Shown one piece after another: positions 14,464 to 25,860 of a DNA stretch of 64,000 bases. A program made the position numbers and the translations under genes. The DNA lies in the NCBI GenBank assembly GCA_023313575.1, contig JAJTTP010000005.1, positions 372,001 to 436,000 on the forward strand. The letters are read 5' to 3'. This stretch comes from Eutypella sp. D-1. Taxonomy: Eukaryota; Ascomycota; Sordariomycetes; Xylariales; Diatrypaceae. Below the pieces are notes generated by a model. It made no database searches. It worked only from the letters and a program-made list of their open reading frames with translations, and had not been told where the DNA came from. The number at the start of each line of letters is the position of its first letter. Within the stretch, counting starts at the first letter, position 1.

Positions 14464-14497
14464 TGCAAGAGTGCGTGCTGTGCAAGAGTGCGTGCTG
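14464..14497. repeat. Perfect 17-bp tandem duplication
   Basis: TGCAAGAGTGCGTGCTG occurs twice in immediate succession in the promoter-side spacer of the patatin-like gene. No function is evident. Confidence 0.85.
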
Positions 14498-16870
14498 TCT
14501 GGCTGTGTGCTGCTCCTGTTTACTGCTTGCTTTTGCTATTGCGATTACTGGGAAAAGGCAAATCCGGCGATCAATTGCCGACTTGAGGTATGCCGTGCCC
14601 AGGTTGCCCAAGTGGCCTGGCCTAGCTGCTTAGGTCCAGGATGTCTTGGGTGTGTGTCAATGTCCGGCGGGTGCCTCCTCCTTCTCCTGCACAGGTCACA
14701 GGTGATGAATGAATCTCGTCTTGTGGCTGAAACCCCCAAGAGATACTATGTATGCTTATAATGATACCTTCCACTTATAGGTGAAGGACGTCGGAAATAC
14801 AGTCTCCTTTTTACGTAGTCTGCTTGGCGAAAGAGGGAAAAATAAAATACGGGTTGTATGGGGTTTCTTAGGATAAAGATAAAGACAATCTGAAAAGTTG
14901 AAGTTGTTTAGTCAAAGAAGGTATGAGTAACTTCAAATTACTGGTAAAGACGGAATAACTGAATAATCGCATACATGGATGGATGGGTACCTATTACAAG
15001 GTACGTAGGAGGGAGGCCTGGTGACTTCCACCTACACACCCAGACACCCTTTGACACCACACAGTCAGGCAGGCAGTCCAGGCAGTCAACAGTCAAGCAG
15101 TTAGTTCAGTTTGCGACAGCTGAAAAGGCCCAAAGAAAAAAGTTGACTGCGATCCAAGCTGTAGGTACGGAGTACAGCACTACCTATGGATATCTCGTGG
15201 CTGTGCAAATCGGAAAGCGGCTTGGCTCGGCTGGCTTGGCTGGCTGGTTGGTCACCAGACTACTTCCCACCTTGTTATGTCATCTCAGATGCCAGGAACG
15301 GTGATAGTCTCTTCCAAGGTTACATAGATGATTGTACCCACTACCTCACTTTCACCAAAACTATAGTGTGTGGATATGTACTAAATACTAAGAGGCGCTG
15401 GTAGTTCAAACCGCATGCAGTATGATGCCGAGTCCTCTAGTATGTATCTCGTAAACTCGTAATACCTGTAAACACATCAAAACTTCGCCTCTAACTAGAT
15501 CTTCGTAACCATGAAAGCGACGAATTAGATGTCAGAACATCTTGGCTTTTTTCTTAGCAGTACACTAAATACGCATACCGTCGCTTCCGCTTCAATGGTC
15601 CTGCTTGTCATCAGTGAGTACATACAGCTCCAGCTTACTATGTATGTATTCATACCTACCTATCATATCTGCCTTGCCTGCATACACAGATACAGGTAAG
15701 GTACTCAATGCCATTCTTGTCTCTCGAGGTCAACAACAGCCCCTGGAGCGCTTATCACCGAGCTTGCTAACTGGCTAGCCAATACGACCACGGGCAAACC
15801 ACGGGTAAGGGAGGCGATCTATATCGATGCCATCATAATTATCCATTACCCATTACCCATTACCCGTTGGGGTGTCCAGTTTTTGCAAATTCAAGTCTTG
15901 GCTTTTCATACAAAGCCAGAAAGAGTAAAGCACCCCTGGCCAATCGCCAATTCCACATCTTCATTGGGTAAGTTGGCAAGTTGGGTAGGTGGCGCTATGG
16001 ACTTTCGCACGTACATACTATATTCTACTACGTAAAAGGGACCACTTGAACTTGCTTGCTTCCAGAAAACCCCAGAAACCCGGGAGTTCGTTCAATATGT
16101 AGTCGGACGATCTTGTGGGCGAGAATCGGTCGCCACCAGACCAGTTGACCAGCAAGCAAGCAAACAAGCAAGCAATCTTGCAGACATCGATTAGGTTGGG
16201 CCCCGTCTTGCCGCCCCGATCTGCCGACCCTCTTTTCAAACGGCATTTGCGAATGGGCTATCAGCTGATGTAGGTAGGGCTTGCCATGTGGCAGCAGTCG
16301 ACAAGTTCGCTGTGACTGGACAGGCTACAGGCAAACGGCTTCGGGCCACTCGGGTTTACCGGGAGTGTCGGTCATCACCAATCCTCATGGAGGTAACCAA
16401 CCAACGGCCATCCAATGGAAAATTATAAATGTAGGTTCGTGTTCGTATGACGACGAGGATGGAACATTACACCGACCGTTCCATCTATCTAAATGCCCCT
16501 AAATAAGCTCTCAAATGGGTATGTAGTACGAGCTTGGTCAATCCGTTCCAAACCGAAGGGCATGATGAGGTGCTTACTCATCCCTTGTAGCAAGTAGCTT
16601 GAGAGCCATCATCATATCATGGCTTCCAATCACCAGGGCTAGTTAAGTGAATCAGGACCATACCAAATATGCCTAATGGTATATTCTCTTGTTAGCTGTA
16701 GACCGGAAGACTGACCCAGGCACCAGGCAATACGTCGTCAGGGGCACCTTTGAATTATAATATACTGTTCGCTTCGAAGTGACTAGACATCTTGCCCCGG
16801 GCAGGGCTGTGTCCCCTTAGGTGACGCGAGGCTCAGTGCTGGACACGCCATTTCCTGTCAAGTCAAAGGG

Positions 16871-17820
16871 TTATATATAAGTCGATCGAGTTCTTCTACG
16901 CAAGTGATTATTACTATCTTTGACCCAGTCATCCCTATCTTCATAAATACCCACCCTTAATAGGAGACTTAGCTCCGATGGCCTGTATAGGATAATGTCG
17001 AAAGCGGGGGCCGTCAAATAAATGTCCTCGCGAAGCCTGCCTTCTGTGACAAGAACCCCCTTGCTTACAAGCGGCGTCCTCTCCCCTTCGCTTAGAGTCT
17101 CAGCGGTCACTGTTCCAACCACCCATTACTACAATGGTCCCCTATATGATCGGCATAGCAACGGGATTCAGACGAGGCCCCTATAGGAGCCTGCGACACG
17201 AAGATCAAAGCCATAGGAAAGGGTCTGTAAAGAGGTGTTGGCGCTCTCAAAACGGCGATAAGTTACCAGGACAGCCCTGGGAATCACCCAGATGTAGCAG
17301 AAGTGTCCGGGACTCAAAAGGTAGCCTCAAGCCACGATATCCAAGGATGTGCACGGCGATGCCTCACGTCTTCGGACCTCATCTTTTACCCATGCAGCCT
17401 CTGTCGCTAAGACCGTAATACCTACCACTCGCGGGTGGCGAACCCCGACCAGTTGATCAATAAAGCCAAGAAGGACACTCGCGACGCCGTTGAAGACAAG
17501 AGGGGTTTCTCATCCTCTTTATACCTCCCGACGGCGTTAGCGTAGAAGTCGTTATCCACCTCAGCGGAGGGAACCCCTTCTAGTGGTGCCGTGACGAGAA
17601 GTCCAACACCGCCCAGATTGAATCAATACTCTTGACGCACTTCTGGAATTAAGATGTGGCGGTCGTGCAGGGTTGCGTTAAGAGCCTGTGCATGCAATAG
17701 CCTCAATCAGAACAGGTGAAGGAGCTTGCATGTATCTAGATTCGCGGGTATTAACTAAATGGAACCGGCCTTGTTTCGATTCGTTCGGATACTAGTTCAA
17801 ATCCCCCTTCAGAGAACGTG
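16871..17820 (-). pseudogene. Possible decayed coding stretch, family unknown
   Basis: Read on the minus strand from 17820, one frame stays protein-like to about 17400 but is broken by six stops, all TGA or TAG and none TAA, which would fit former Trp or Gln codons. After one frame change near 17420 a second frame continues to 16871 with few stops, ending in an intact 83-codon piece (from 17122). The longest clean piece (about 70 codons, 17400-17611) contains GVGLLVTAPLEGVPSAEV and an NDFYANAVGRYKEDEK segment. I do not recognise the family. The pattern may be a mutated gene copy or simply a chance low-stop region; the latter is quite possible. Confidence 0.22.
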
Positions 17821-18120
17821 AAGCAATCGTGGATCTGAGCGAGTAATAACCGTAGGCGTGAATTAGGTCCTTGAACTGTTTCGACCCAGATGATCACCCA
17901 CCACGGACCTAATCACACATGGCGAGAAACCACTTCCAGTATCCCGGATCGAGCATATAAAAGGAGTATGCTTGAATGAATAATGCAGGCGACGGTTTTT
18001 CCAGCGTCTAATGCTAGTGGTATATAGGTATCTATCTATCTATATGAACAAGAATCGATGAGGCAATCCCAACCGGTCCATCTTCCCCAACAATCTACCA
18101 TCAATAAAGCGCGTGTAGCC

Positions 18121-20364
18121 CTACTCCGGGGGTTCAGATCGATCCGCGCCCCTACCGCCAGCAGAACTGCTCGGGGCTCCGTTAGCCACACCGGCACTAG
18201 CACCGGTACCCGGGACGGCGAGGGCGGGGGCGGAGAAGTCGATCTCGTCGGGGCGGAGGCAGCAGGCGGCGGCGAAGCAAGCGACGGAGGCAGCGACGAG
18301 GACGGAGAAGCAGCGGGCGGTGGCGCGGGCGACGATCTCAAAGACGACGGCGACGGTGTCGGGGTTGGACTCGGCGAGGATGGCCGAGTCCTTGATACCG
18401 GCGAGCAGCTCGCGCACGTCCGCATCCGAGTACGCCGCGTCCGCGAGCGCCGTCCTCAGCAGCCGTGAACCCGCCCCGTGGAACAGCACCGCCGCCGCCG
18501 CTCGCCCGGCCGCCATCCCGCCCACCTGCGCCAGCGCGTGCAGCGCCGCCTGGTCGAGCAGCGCGCGCGTCCTCTGCGATGAGGCGGATGCCGAGGACAT
18601 GGAGGAGGACGAGGAAGAGGACGTCGTGAGGACCACGGCGCAAACGGGCGACGCCAGGTTCCAGAGAGCGCCGACGCCGGCGCCGATGAGAGCCTCGTAG
18701 GCGCGGATGGAAGAGTCGGATGTCTCGGGGGTGAGGGCATGGAGGAGGCCGCTGCCGACGGCGAGAGCGGCGGCGGCGAACATGAAGAGTAGCTTGTAGG
18801 CGCGAACGTAGGCCAGGAGGCCGCCGCCGGATACGAGCAGGGCCGAGGCCACGAAAGCGCACAGAAACGGCACCAGCCGCGACGTCGCGTCCACACGTGT
18901 GTGGATCCGCATCAACACGAAGTAGATGGGCGTGTAATAGACGACAAGGGCAGTCGCTGCGCCCGCGCACGCCGTGCAAACCGCTGTTAGCAGCGCCGTG
19001 CGGTCGCGCAGCAGCGCGCATGGCAGGATCGTCCGCCGCTGCGCGCCGGTGCCGAGACCGAGAAATTGTTGAATGGTGTACACCAGCAGGACGGCACCAA
19101 AGAGCGCCCAGGCGCCCCCCGTGGGCGCCTCGCTCGACTCCCATGCCGGCCCCGACGCTGCACAGGCCACGGAGAAGAGGATCACGGTGCTTGCATGCAG
19201 CGTGTAGCCGATCCAGTCCAGCTCCTTAAGGCGGTCGCGCACCGACTTTGTCGTCCGCACGCGGTGCCGCGGCACGTAGACCAGGATGAGCACCAGCGTG
19301 AGAACCAGCACAGGCTGCCCACCGAAGAAGGCCTGGAAACAATAGGTCAGCAAGCCAGAAAGCAAGCCAGCCAGAAAAGGAAGGCATGTGTGGTGGTGGG
19401 TGGTTCACGAACCCATCGCCAGCTATATGGGCTCTCCGCGATAGCTCCCCCTGGATGTTGCATTGTCAGCGACCCATGGGACTTTCTAAGCACCTGCATA
19501 TATGAATGGAAAATTGTACGTACCTATTAAGGGGCCTCCGACTAGGCCGATGGCAAATAGACTGGCTAGCCAGGACTGGGCCAATATGAGCTCGCGGGGA
19601 TTGGTGTGTATCATGTTAAAAGCCAGGGCACTGGGGTAGGTATGTTAGATAGAGCTGCTTTGGCTGCTTGCCTGCCTACATGATTTGAGACAAAGGGGCA
19701 AGGCGGCGCTCACCACTGATAGAGGAGGCTTCCGCCGGCAGCCATGACAGCACGACCAGCGAGCAAGGTCTTCATGTTAGGCGAAGCGCCGGCGATAATA
19801 TGGCCCACCACGATGAGGGGCACAGTAACAGCGTAGAGCACCTTCAGGTCAAAGACCTTGACGAACCAGCTAGCCAGCGGGACGCAGGCCGTAGCGGCTA
19901 GAGGATACGTCAGACTGACCAAAGGTAGTAAGTCAACGGACCAGAACTTTTTCTGGATGGGCCCCTCGATATTCGAGGCACAGCTGACGCCGTATCCTGC
20001 AAGACTCGTTATTAGCTTTAATTAGGAATGGTAGGTTATCGAATTAATCGCCCAATCACAAGCTTAGCTATTGAATGAAAATGCAACCATGGACGTAAAA
20101 AGGGAAGCTCTCACCATGTATGAGGGAGGCAAGTCCATTTACCAGTAGGAATATCCTCCATTTCAGCCGCGGTGGTAACCTCTCTTGGGAGAAATGGTAG
20201 TCCGCATACTTGTCGGTTGGACTACTGTGGTTCATATAATCGAGTTCCTGCAGTAGCCGGTTACCCTCGGCATCGTGGCCGGCATCACCGTCGTTGTTCA
20301 GGTCGTCTAGCGCATAATCATTGGCCGTGGCGTCGCGTGCCTCTAGATCCCGGCCATGCACCAT
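18121..20364 (-). CDS. MFS transporter, DHA2-like (14-TM type)
   Basis: Five exons, complement(join(18121..19332,19413..19450,19524..19630,19714..19996,20115..20364)), give 629 residues. The 38-nt fourth exon is needed to join GGPLIGG to the WRWAFFGGQP segment, the conserved TM5-TM6 link of fungal DHA2 transporters, and its phase fits exactly. About 65 polar, Asp-rich cytosolic residues precede the first membrane segment (IFLLVNGLASLI). Many hydrophobic segments follow, with PRHR and KELDWIGY in the central loop. The C-terminal tail (SAPALAVPGTG onward) is low-complexity. Members export toxic compounds or siderophores or move amino acids by proton antiport; substrate cannot be told. The last exon is very GC-rich with poly-Ser (SSSSSSSS near codon positions around 18600). 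Start chosen at the first ATG (20364), upstream of which an in-frame TTG is present. Confidence 0.87.
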
Positions 20365-21586
20365 TGTCAACTTTTCACCTCTTTTCCTATTTCCAAGGAT
20401 CCTTTACGGTTCCAATTAAGTGCTAGATCGGCCAGGAGCGCCCGTTCTCCGACATCGACATGCTTGGCCTACGTTATATACTTATAAGAAGCTGGGCTTG
20501 AGAGAAGAAGGGGAGTCGGGGAGAATTTAGAAAGGAGACCAAAACGAAATTAATAAAACAAAAACGGAATCCTTCAACGTTTTTTTGTCAGCCTTGAAGG
20601 TGGGAACTTAAAACCGAACTGAAGACAGACACCCGTCGCACCCGTTAAAGAACACGATTAGTTATTAGTGGTTAGCGGCTAGCGCTACCTTGCCCTCTCC
20701 ACAGCGCCCCCAGCCTTGAGGCCAAGAGCTGAGATTGATTTAAGTGCCTTCGCTGTCTTGGCATCTTGGCAGTCAGCTACCGAAATACTGTATGAGTACT
20801 GTGGTAAGTGGTACGTCACCTAGGAAGTTAGTTATTAGACTAATAGAGCATAAGTACCTACCGAGTACGTACGTGACACCCCATCAAAGCTTTTGGTCTT
20901 TCTTTCCTTTGGCTTCAGTTGGGGAGGATATCGGGTGGAGTCAAGGAGGGCAAGGTAAGGAGCAGGGGGGAGTGGACAATGGGGGGTTTGACTGACTTGG
21001 ATTTCGTCCCCGAGCGTCCCTACTGGCCCTACTAAACCTGGAACCTGTTAAACATTATACATACCCAAGTACGGAGGTTCGTAGAAGACTGACATTATTC
21101 CCCTCCGTCTCAAATTAAGTTAACCAGATTACATTGACATATACCATAACGGCTGCAGGATAGGCCGACACATTGATGTTGACGCATTCACTATCTGCCT
21201 CCAGAGAAATAGGACTAAGACGTGGAACGACTGCACACGAATAACATGAAAGGATGAAGAGAGCATCGGTTTTTATTGACCTCGATCGAGATAGCTATGG
21301 CTTATCAGAGCAATCCTATACTGTGGAATCCCTTTCCTCTGGCCTTGCGTTTCCCTTGTTGCGACTCCCCTAATAGCGAACCTACTGCGACGTGCGACGA
21401 CTCGATAGTGCAAGAAAATGAATTTGCCAGTCGCTCATGATCCCATCTTGCGGCGTTGAGTCCCCTCTCTAGCAAAGCACACGGCTCGCTGATCTCAGTG
21501 AAGCTTTGATCGATAGTTTGATGATATAGGCAAAGCGTGGCAGTACCTCGTTGTCTTGAAGGCACCTGTCCGTTCTCACATGTAGT
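20365..21586. other. Intergenic region
   Basis: About 1.2 kb containing the promoter of the MFS gene and the 3' UTR of the Pro/Gln-rich protein gene. An A-rich stretch lies near 20540-20565. No open frame shows family features or credible splice sites. Confidence 0.5.
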
Positions 21587-22573
21587 TTACATGTAGTACA
21601 TCATGCCATTCCAATTTACCGCGTAGGCCGGCGCGTACGCGTAGGTCGGCGGCTGTTGCGCAACGTACATGTACGCCTGTTGCTGCTGCTGCGGCTGGGG
21701 CGGCGGCGGCGGCGGGTTGGTGAGCCAGTAGGACTGGTTCGGCCAGTAGGGGGAGCTCTGAGATGATCGGTAGCCCGATGGCGCTGCCCCTTTTTTTGTT
21801 TCACTCTTGGTAAGCCATGTGGTTCCCAGTTATATATCTATCCATGGAACCTCCGAACTAGGCTGCATGCGATAGAGGGGATTCGAACATACCTGGATAT
21901 CCAGCGGGCGCCGCCGAAGACACCACCGGGGGATTGAACCAGAGATAGGGCTGCTGGCCTGGTGCCACGTATATGGGCCTGCGATAAGTTGTCAGTTCAG
22001 TTAGCAGACTCGGACGCTATGACAGGTTGAGAGGTCCGGGGCTACTCACGGTCCCATGTTCATTGTGCCGGCAGGAGGAGGAGCTCCGATAGGGCCTCCG
22101 AAAGGACCGCCAAATGGGTGAATAGGAGTTGGGAGCGGAATGGCGTTCTGCTGAGGCTGAGGCTGGCCCGGCTCAGGAGCAGCAGCGGCCGGGGTCGGAG
22201 GCGGGTTCGCGGGAGGGCCGTTGGGCGGACCCTGGAATCCGGTCTGAGCCTGAGCTGGTGCTGGGTCGCTGCTAGAAGAGGGGGGATACTGAGCGTTTAT
22301 GTGAGTGGCGGTGCCGTCGGGCGCTCTGACCTCAACCGTGCTGGAGAAGTTGACAGACGGTCTTCGCTGGCGTGGCGTCGCTATGCCAGGATTCGTCTGC
22401 GTTCCCGAGTCGGCAGTTGCGAAGAAGTTCTCGGGTGTTCTCTGTGCTGCAGGAATTGGCGTGGATGGGTGACTGGATGAACGGAAGGGATTGGCTCCAG
22501 ATCCGGGAAATGTGTTCGATGGCGGAAGACCTTGGCCTGCTGCGTGTGGCGGAGTTGGCGCCTGTGAGTTCAT
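21587..22573 (-). CDS. Pro/Gln/Tyr-rich low-complexity protein, function unknown
   Basis: Three exons, complement(join(21587..21783,21893..21978,22050..22573)), give 268 residues with matching phases (introns 71 and 109 nt). The first in-frame ATG at 22573 was chosen; a GTG upstream extends the frame but is unlikely to be used. The N-terminal half is rich in Pro, Ser and Thr; the middle has PFGGPFGGPIG; the C-terminal 65 residues are P/Q/Y-rich with PPPPPPQPQQQQQ followed by repeated Y-A motifs ending NGMMYYM. No folded domain, signal peptide or membrane segment is evident. The composition resembles prion-like or RNA-granule tails and intrinsically disordered scaffolds, but I do not recognise a family. 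Being intronic with preserved frames on both sides of the introns argues that it is a real gene. Confidence 0.72.
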
Positions 22574-24148
22574 GTTAGGCAGCCGGCCCGAGGAGGGGAA
22601 GCTGGCACGTGTCACAATATCGCCCCTCCAGAGAGGAGTTTAGCTTTTGATAATGAAGTAGCTTTGAGTTCCGGATCCCGGGTATTGTAAGGTCAGTGAT
22701 TGATTGGTGATGGAAGAAAGGTGGGAAAGCTTCAAGGTTTAGATGACCACGTGCCTGTGCTGGGTCCAGGTTGACGGAACTTGACCTAGCACGTAAATGA
22801 TGCCGTGGTACGTGACTATTTTAATCCGGATCTTGTCATCTGATGTTGTCGTTATTCTTTTTCATCCCCTCGAAACATATGCATGTACATTGAGTATTTA
22901 GGCAGCTACTTGGGCAGATGCTGAGGCAAATAGATTCCTGAGGTCTAAATACCTAGGTAGCTTAGATAGGTCGGGTATGAGCCACGAGTAATATTGCATT
23001 TTCAAGCTTGTTACCTACCTCCTCGACTTGTCTATCCTACCTAAGTAGGTATGCGATATGTAGGTAAAGATAAAGGATTTCAAGACTTCCAAGGTTGGAT
23101 TTGCTGTCTATGCCTCTTGTGGTTAAACCTTCCCAGAAAGCGAATGTTTGCTTAGACATTGTGTGATGGTAAGAACCATTGGAACCTACTTAGCACGATA
23201 TGAACAATATGAACCCTCTCTACAGGACATATCTTACGTGGCTTCCATTCCTTCCAAGGTTCCAAGCTGGCTACTCAAGTACTTACTTAGTCAGTACCTA
23301 CCTAGTAAGTTAGCGTAGAGATTATTCAATTTCGTGGCATAACCTGGAACATTTATGGAATCATGCCGCTTCCGATAGGCCTTGGTGTCCCGTGTGTTTT
23401 CTCGGTCTGTACTTTACTGGGTAGCCATTAACACATTACGGGACTTGAACGTCAGGAGGGAAGAGACGATGCATCACACATCACATGATGCCTATTACCT
23501 TATTTTGTCTCTGTCCCCGATCTCTCTAATAGCCATATATGTTCATCAGATGGATCTCTCGAGACCTCTTATTACACAAGTGTAATGCCTGGATGCACCC
23601 TTTAACCATGTATCCCCAATCTACTAGTTAGTAGTTCCTGGGTGAAAGTGGCCTTCAAAATAATTCATCTGTCTCTTGTATCGTGCCCCCGCAAGTATGT
23701 GCTTTTCATCAATACTGCAATACTGCAATACGTCGTGTCGCCGTGTCGCCGTGTTTACAATCTAGCTGGCATCTTATATCAAAGTGCCAAGGCGTAAACT
23801 TGGTGCACGCCTCTATTCCGTGTCCGAGGTTGACGGGCCGTACCTTAGTGATCAGCCGGATCCACTGATGATTGGGATCTCCAACTGTTAGCACAGGTTA
23901 CTGCACTCACACATACTGAGTGCATGCACTAACATACTATATCAACGAGTACATTGTCACACCGCACAGAGCGAAGACGTAAGGTTACGAGTTTACATAG
24001 ACTTGTTCAAACTTACCCACTACTTACATCTCCTAGAATATACAGCATGCGCCATTATAATCTTGAATTCGAGCCTGATTTTACTTAAATAGCTAGATCT
24101 AATTATAGAGAATAACAAAAACGCCCTCTCCTCCAAAAGCAGGCAACG
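22574..24148. other. Intergenic region between divergent genes
   Basis: About 1.6 kb that should contain promoters for the Pro/Gln-rich gene and for ureidoglycolate lyase. It holds two AACCTTGGAA-type decamers (23087-23096 and 23252-23261) and a TACCTAGGTA palindrome (22950-22959). A CACGTG hexamer lies near 22748. No gene supported. Confidence 0.5.
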
Positions 24149-24982
24149 ATGATCACCAACACGCTGTCGGTCCCGGAGGGTGCGCCCAACACTGTGCACG
24201 TGGTCCCGCTGACGCGCGAGGCCTTCGCACCCTTCGGGGCCGTCGTGACGAACCCGGCACCGGCCTCTCTGCCATCCAACACCCCCGCGGCCTCCGTCGC
24301 CGCTCTGCCATGTGGCGCCGCCTCCGCCAACCAGGGCTCCGCCATCCAGTACCGCGAGCTGTGCACGCCGCGCGACCTCTATGCGCAAGCGCCCAGCCGC
24401 AGCCCCGCCGGGCCAAGCCTCACCATGTTCGTGTGCAGCGCACGGGAACTAATGCGGTCGCGGGAACGCGACGACGGGCGGAACACTAATGGACAGGACG
24501 AGGGCGGCCTCTTCTTCGAGGTCAATATCCTCGAGCGCCACCCCTACACCACGCAGACATTCGCGCCCCTGGGTGTCGACCCCGCCGCCGACAGGCGGTA
24601 CCTTGTGATCGTGGCGCCGAGCCTAGCGCCGTCCCCTGATGATGCCACGTTGCCCGTGCCCCCGGCGTCCGGCGACCTTCCAGGCCGCGGCCTACCGGAT
24701 CTAAAGCGGCTGCGAGCCTTCGTGGCGACGGGCAACCAGGCCGTCACGTACGGTGCCGGAACCTGGCACGCGCCCATGGCAGCGCTCGGCCCCCCCGGCT
24801 CTGCTATCGACTTCGTCGTCACGCAGTCCGCCAATGGCGTTCCCATCGAAGACTGCCAGGAAGTTGTGCTGCGGAGGAAGGGGAGGAACGAGGATACTGG
24901 CGGCTCGGGCATCTACGTGCGCATACCTGATGCTACGTCAACAGCCACGAGATCGTCGTCGAAGCCCTTGACGAAGCTGTAG
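24149..24982 (+). CDS. Ureidoglycolate lyase
   Basis: A single-exon gene of 277 residues. It matches the ureidoglycolate lyase family (fungal Dal3 and bacterial AllA type): VVPLTREAFAPFGAVV at the N terminus, FEVNILERHPYTTQTFAPLG in the middle, and then GNQAVTYGAGTWHAPM and DFVVTQSANG, which contribute to the cupin-like active site. The enzyme splits ureidoglycolate to glyoxylate and urea, the last step of allantoin breakdown, letting the fungus use purines as nitrogen source. The length is near the fungal norm; an insertion of about 30 residues before DEGGLFFEV and a short Ser/Thr-rich C-terminal tail are variable regions. No other purine-pathway gene is in the window, so it is not part of an allantoin cluster here. 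The coding sequence is GC-rich with strong third-position bias. Confidence 0.93.
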   Translation: MITNTLSVPEGAPNTVHVVPLTREAFAPFGAVVTNPAPASLPSNTPAASVAALPCGAASANQGSAIQYRELCTPRDLYAQAPSRSPAGPSLTMFVCSARELMRSRERDDGRNTNGQDEGGLFFEVNILERHPYTTQTFAPLGVDPAADRRYLVIVAPSLAPSPDDATLPVPPASGDLPGRGLPDLKRLRAFVATGNQAVTYGAGTWHAPMAALGPPGSAIDFVVTQSANGVPIEDCQEVVLRRKGRNEDTGGSGIYVRIPDATSTATRSSSKPLTKL

Positions 24983-25860
24983 ATTCCTAGATGGGGTTAA
25001 TACCATTTATTATGACGCTTGGTGTCTTCTGCATGAATTATTTCCTGAACCTGAGTTGTCTCTTTGCCTTTCCCGACTCGGCCCAGATGCTGCATCCATG
25101 TCGATTGGCGATCCTGCGATATTTAGCATCTAGGCATGAGGAGAAATGCTGAGTGCGGTCGCTCTATGTCACGTAAATGATGTACCTTACCTAACGAGTG
25201 ACGGATGCATTCACTCACTTCAACACATTAGAACACGAGCGCATCACACAATATATCACACATAGCACATCATGAAATGAGAACAAACGCAATATTACCA
25301 ATCTAGCTCTAGCTACCACCTATTTTCGGAGGGTAGAGAAGAATTAGAGAGGGGGGTGGTGGTGTAGGTCTAACCAGCCAGAGATGCCTTTTGTGCAGTC
25401 CCGTCCCATAATCGATCAAACAAAGCCAATAACCGCATGAAGCTCCTGATGTCTATTTAAACACAAGCCCAATCCCAAGCCGCGAACATGGTGCCTCGCG
25501 GCGGGAACACCTCCGCTCGTGGAGGCCTGACCCCAAAGTTGTGGATCGAGTGCCTGAAAGTTGTCGACCGGAGCATGTTTGGCTTTCCATTTTTTTTCAG
25601 TTTCGTATTTTCGTCCTGTTCACTCCTTTTTTTTTAATGGGGGTGGGGCAGCCTCGCCCTTGCAAATGGGGAAGTCCAACTCTGTGTGTCCTTTGTCAAG
25701 CCATGACCAAATTCCCGGGGTTCTCCTCGTATCGACCGTCGTCCGTCACTATACTAATCAGAGCTTGGGAAAAGGTTAGTGTTGAACAACTTCACTGTAT
25801 GTTGATAAACTTGGGATTGTACTCACTGCATAGAGGGGGACTCAAGAGAACAGGTGTAGT
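24983..25860. other. Intergenic region between convergent genes
   Basis: About 0.9 kb holding the 3' UTRs of ureidoglycolate lyase and of the DNMT5-type gene. It includes T-rich runs near 25590 and 25625. No gene supported. Confidence 0.55.

Larger units (their letters stand above)
14002..18120. other. Long intergenic region with small repeats and a possible coding relic
   Basis: About 4.1 kb without an intact gene. The first 350 bp is the promoter of the patatin-like gene and has T/C-rich runs around 14140-14200. It contains a perfect 17-bp tandem duplication (14464-14480 and 14481-14497), CATTACC-type repeats (15841-15868), GCAAGCAA repeats (16149-16175) and one AACCTTGGAA-type decamer (15312-15321). 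A possible decayed gene lies at 16871-17820 and is listed separately. Confidence 0.5.

Noticed and set aside
15841..15868. CATTACC heptamer repeats resembling telomeric repeats
   Set aside because: Only three to four copies, the unit is not the fungal TTAGGG/CCCTAA repeat, and the array is internal.
17786..17806. B-box-like sequence AGTTCAAATCC on the plus strand
   Set aside because: The flanking bases cannot form a T-stem or acceptor stem, so no tRNA is called.
18338..19144. 268-codon minus-strand frame and several plus-strand frames over the first MFS gene
   Set aside because: Arg/Ala-rich alternative frames of a very GC-rich exon; the MFS frame explains the DNA.
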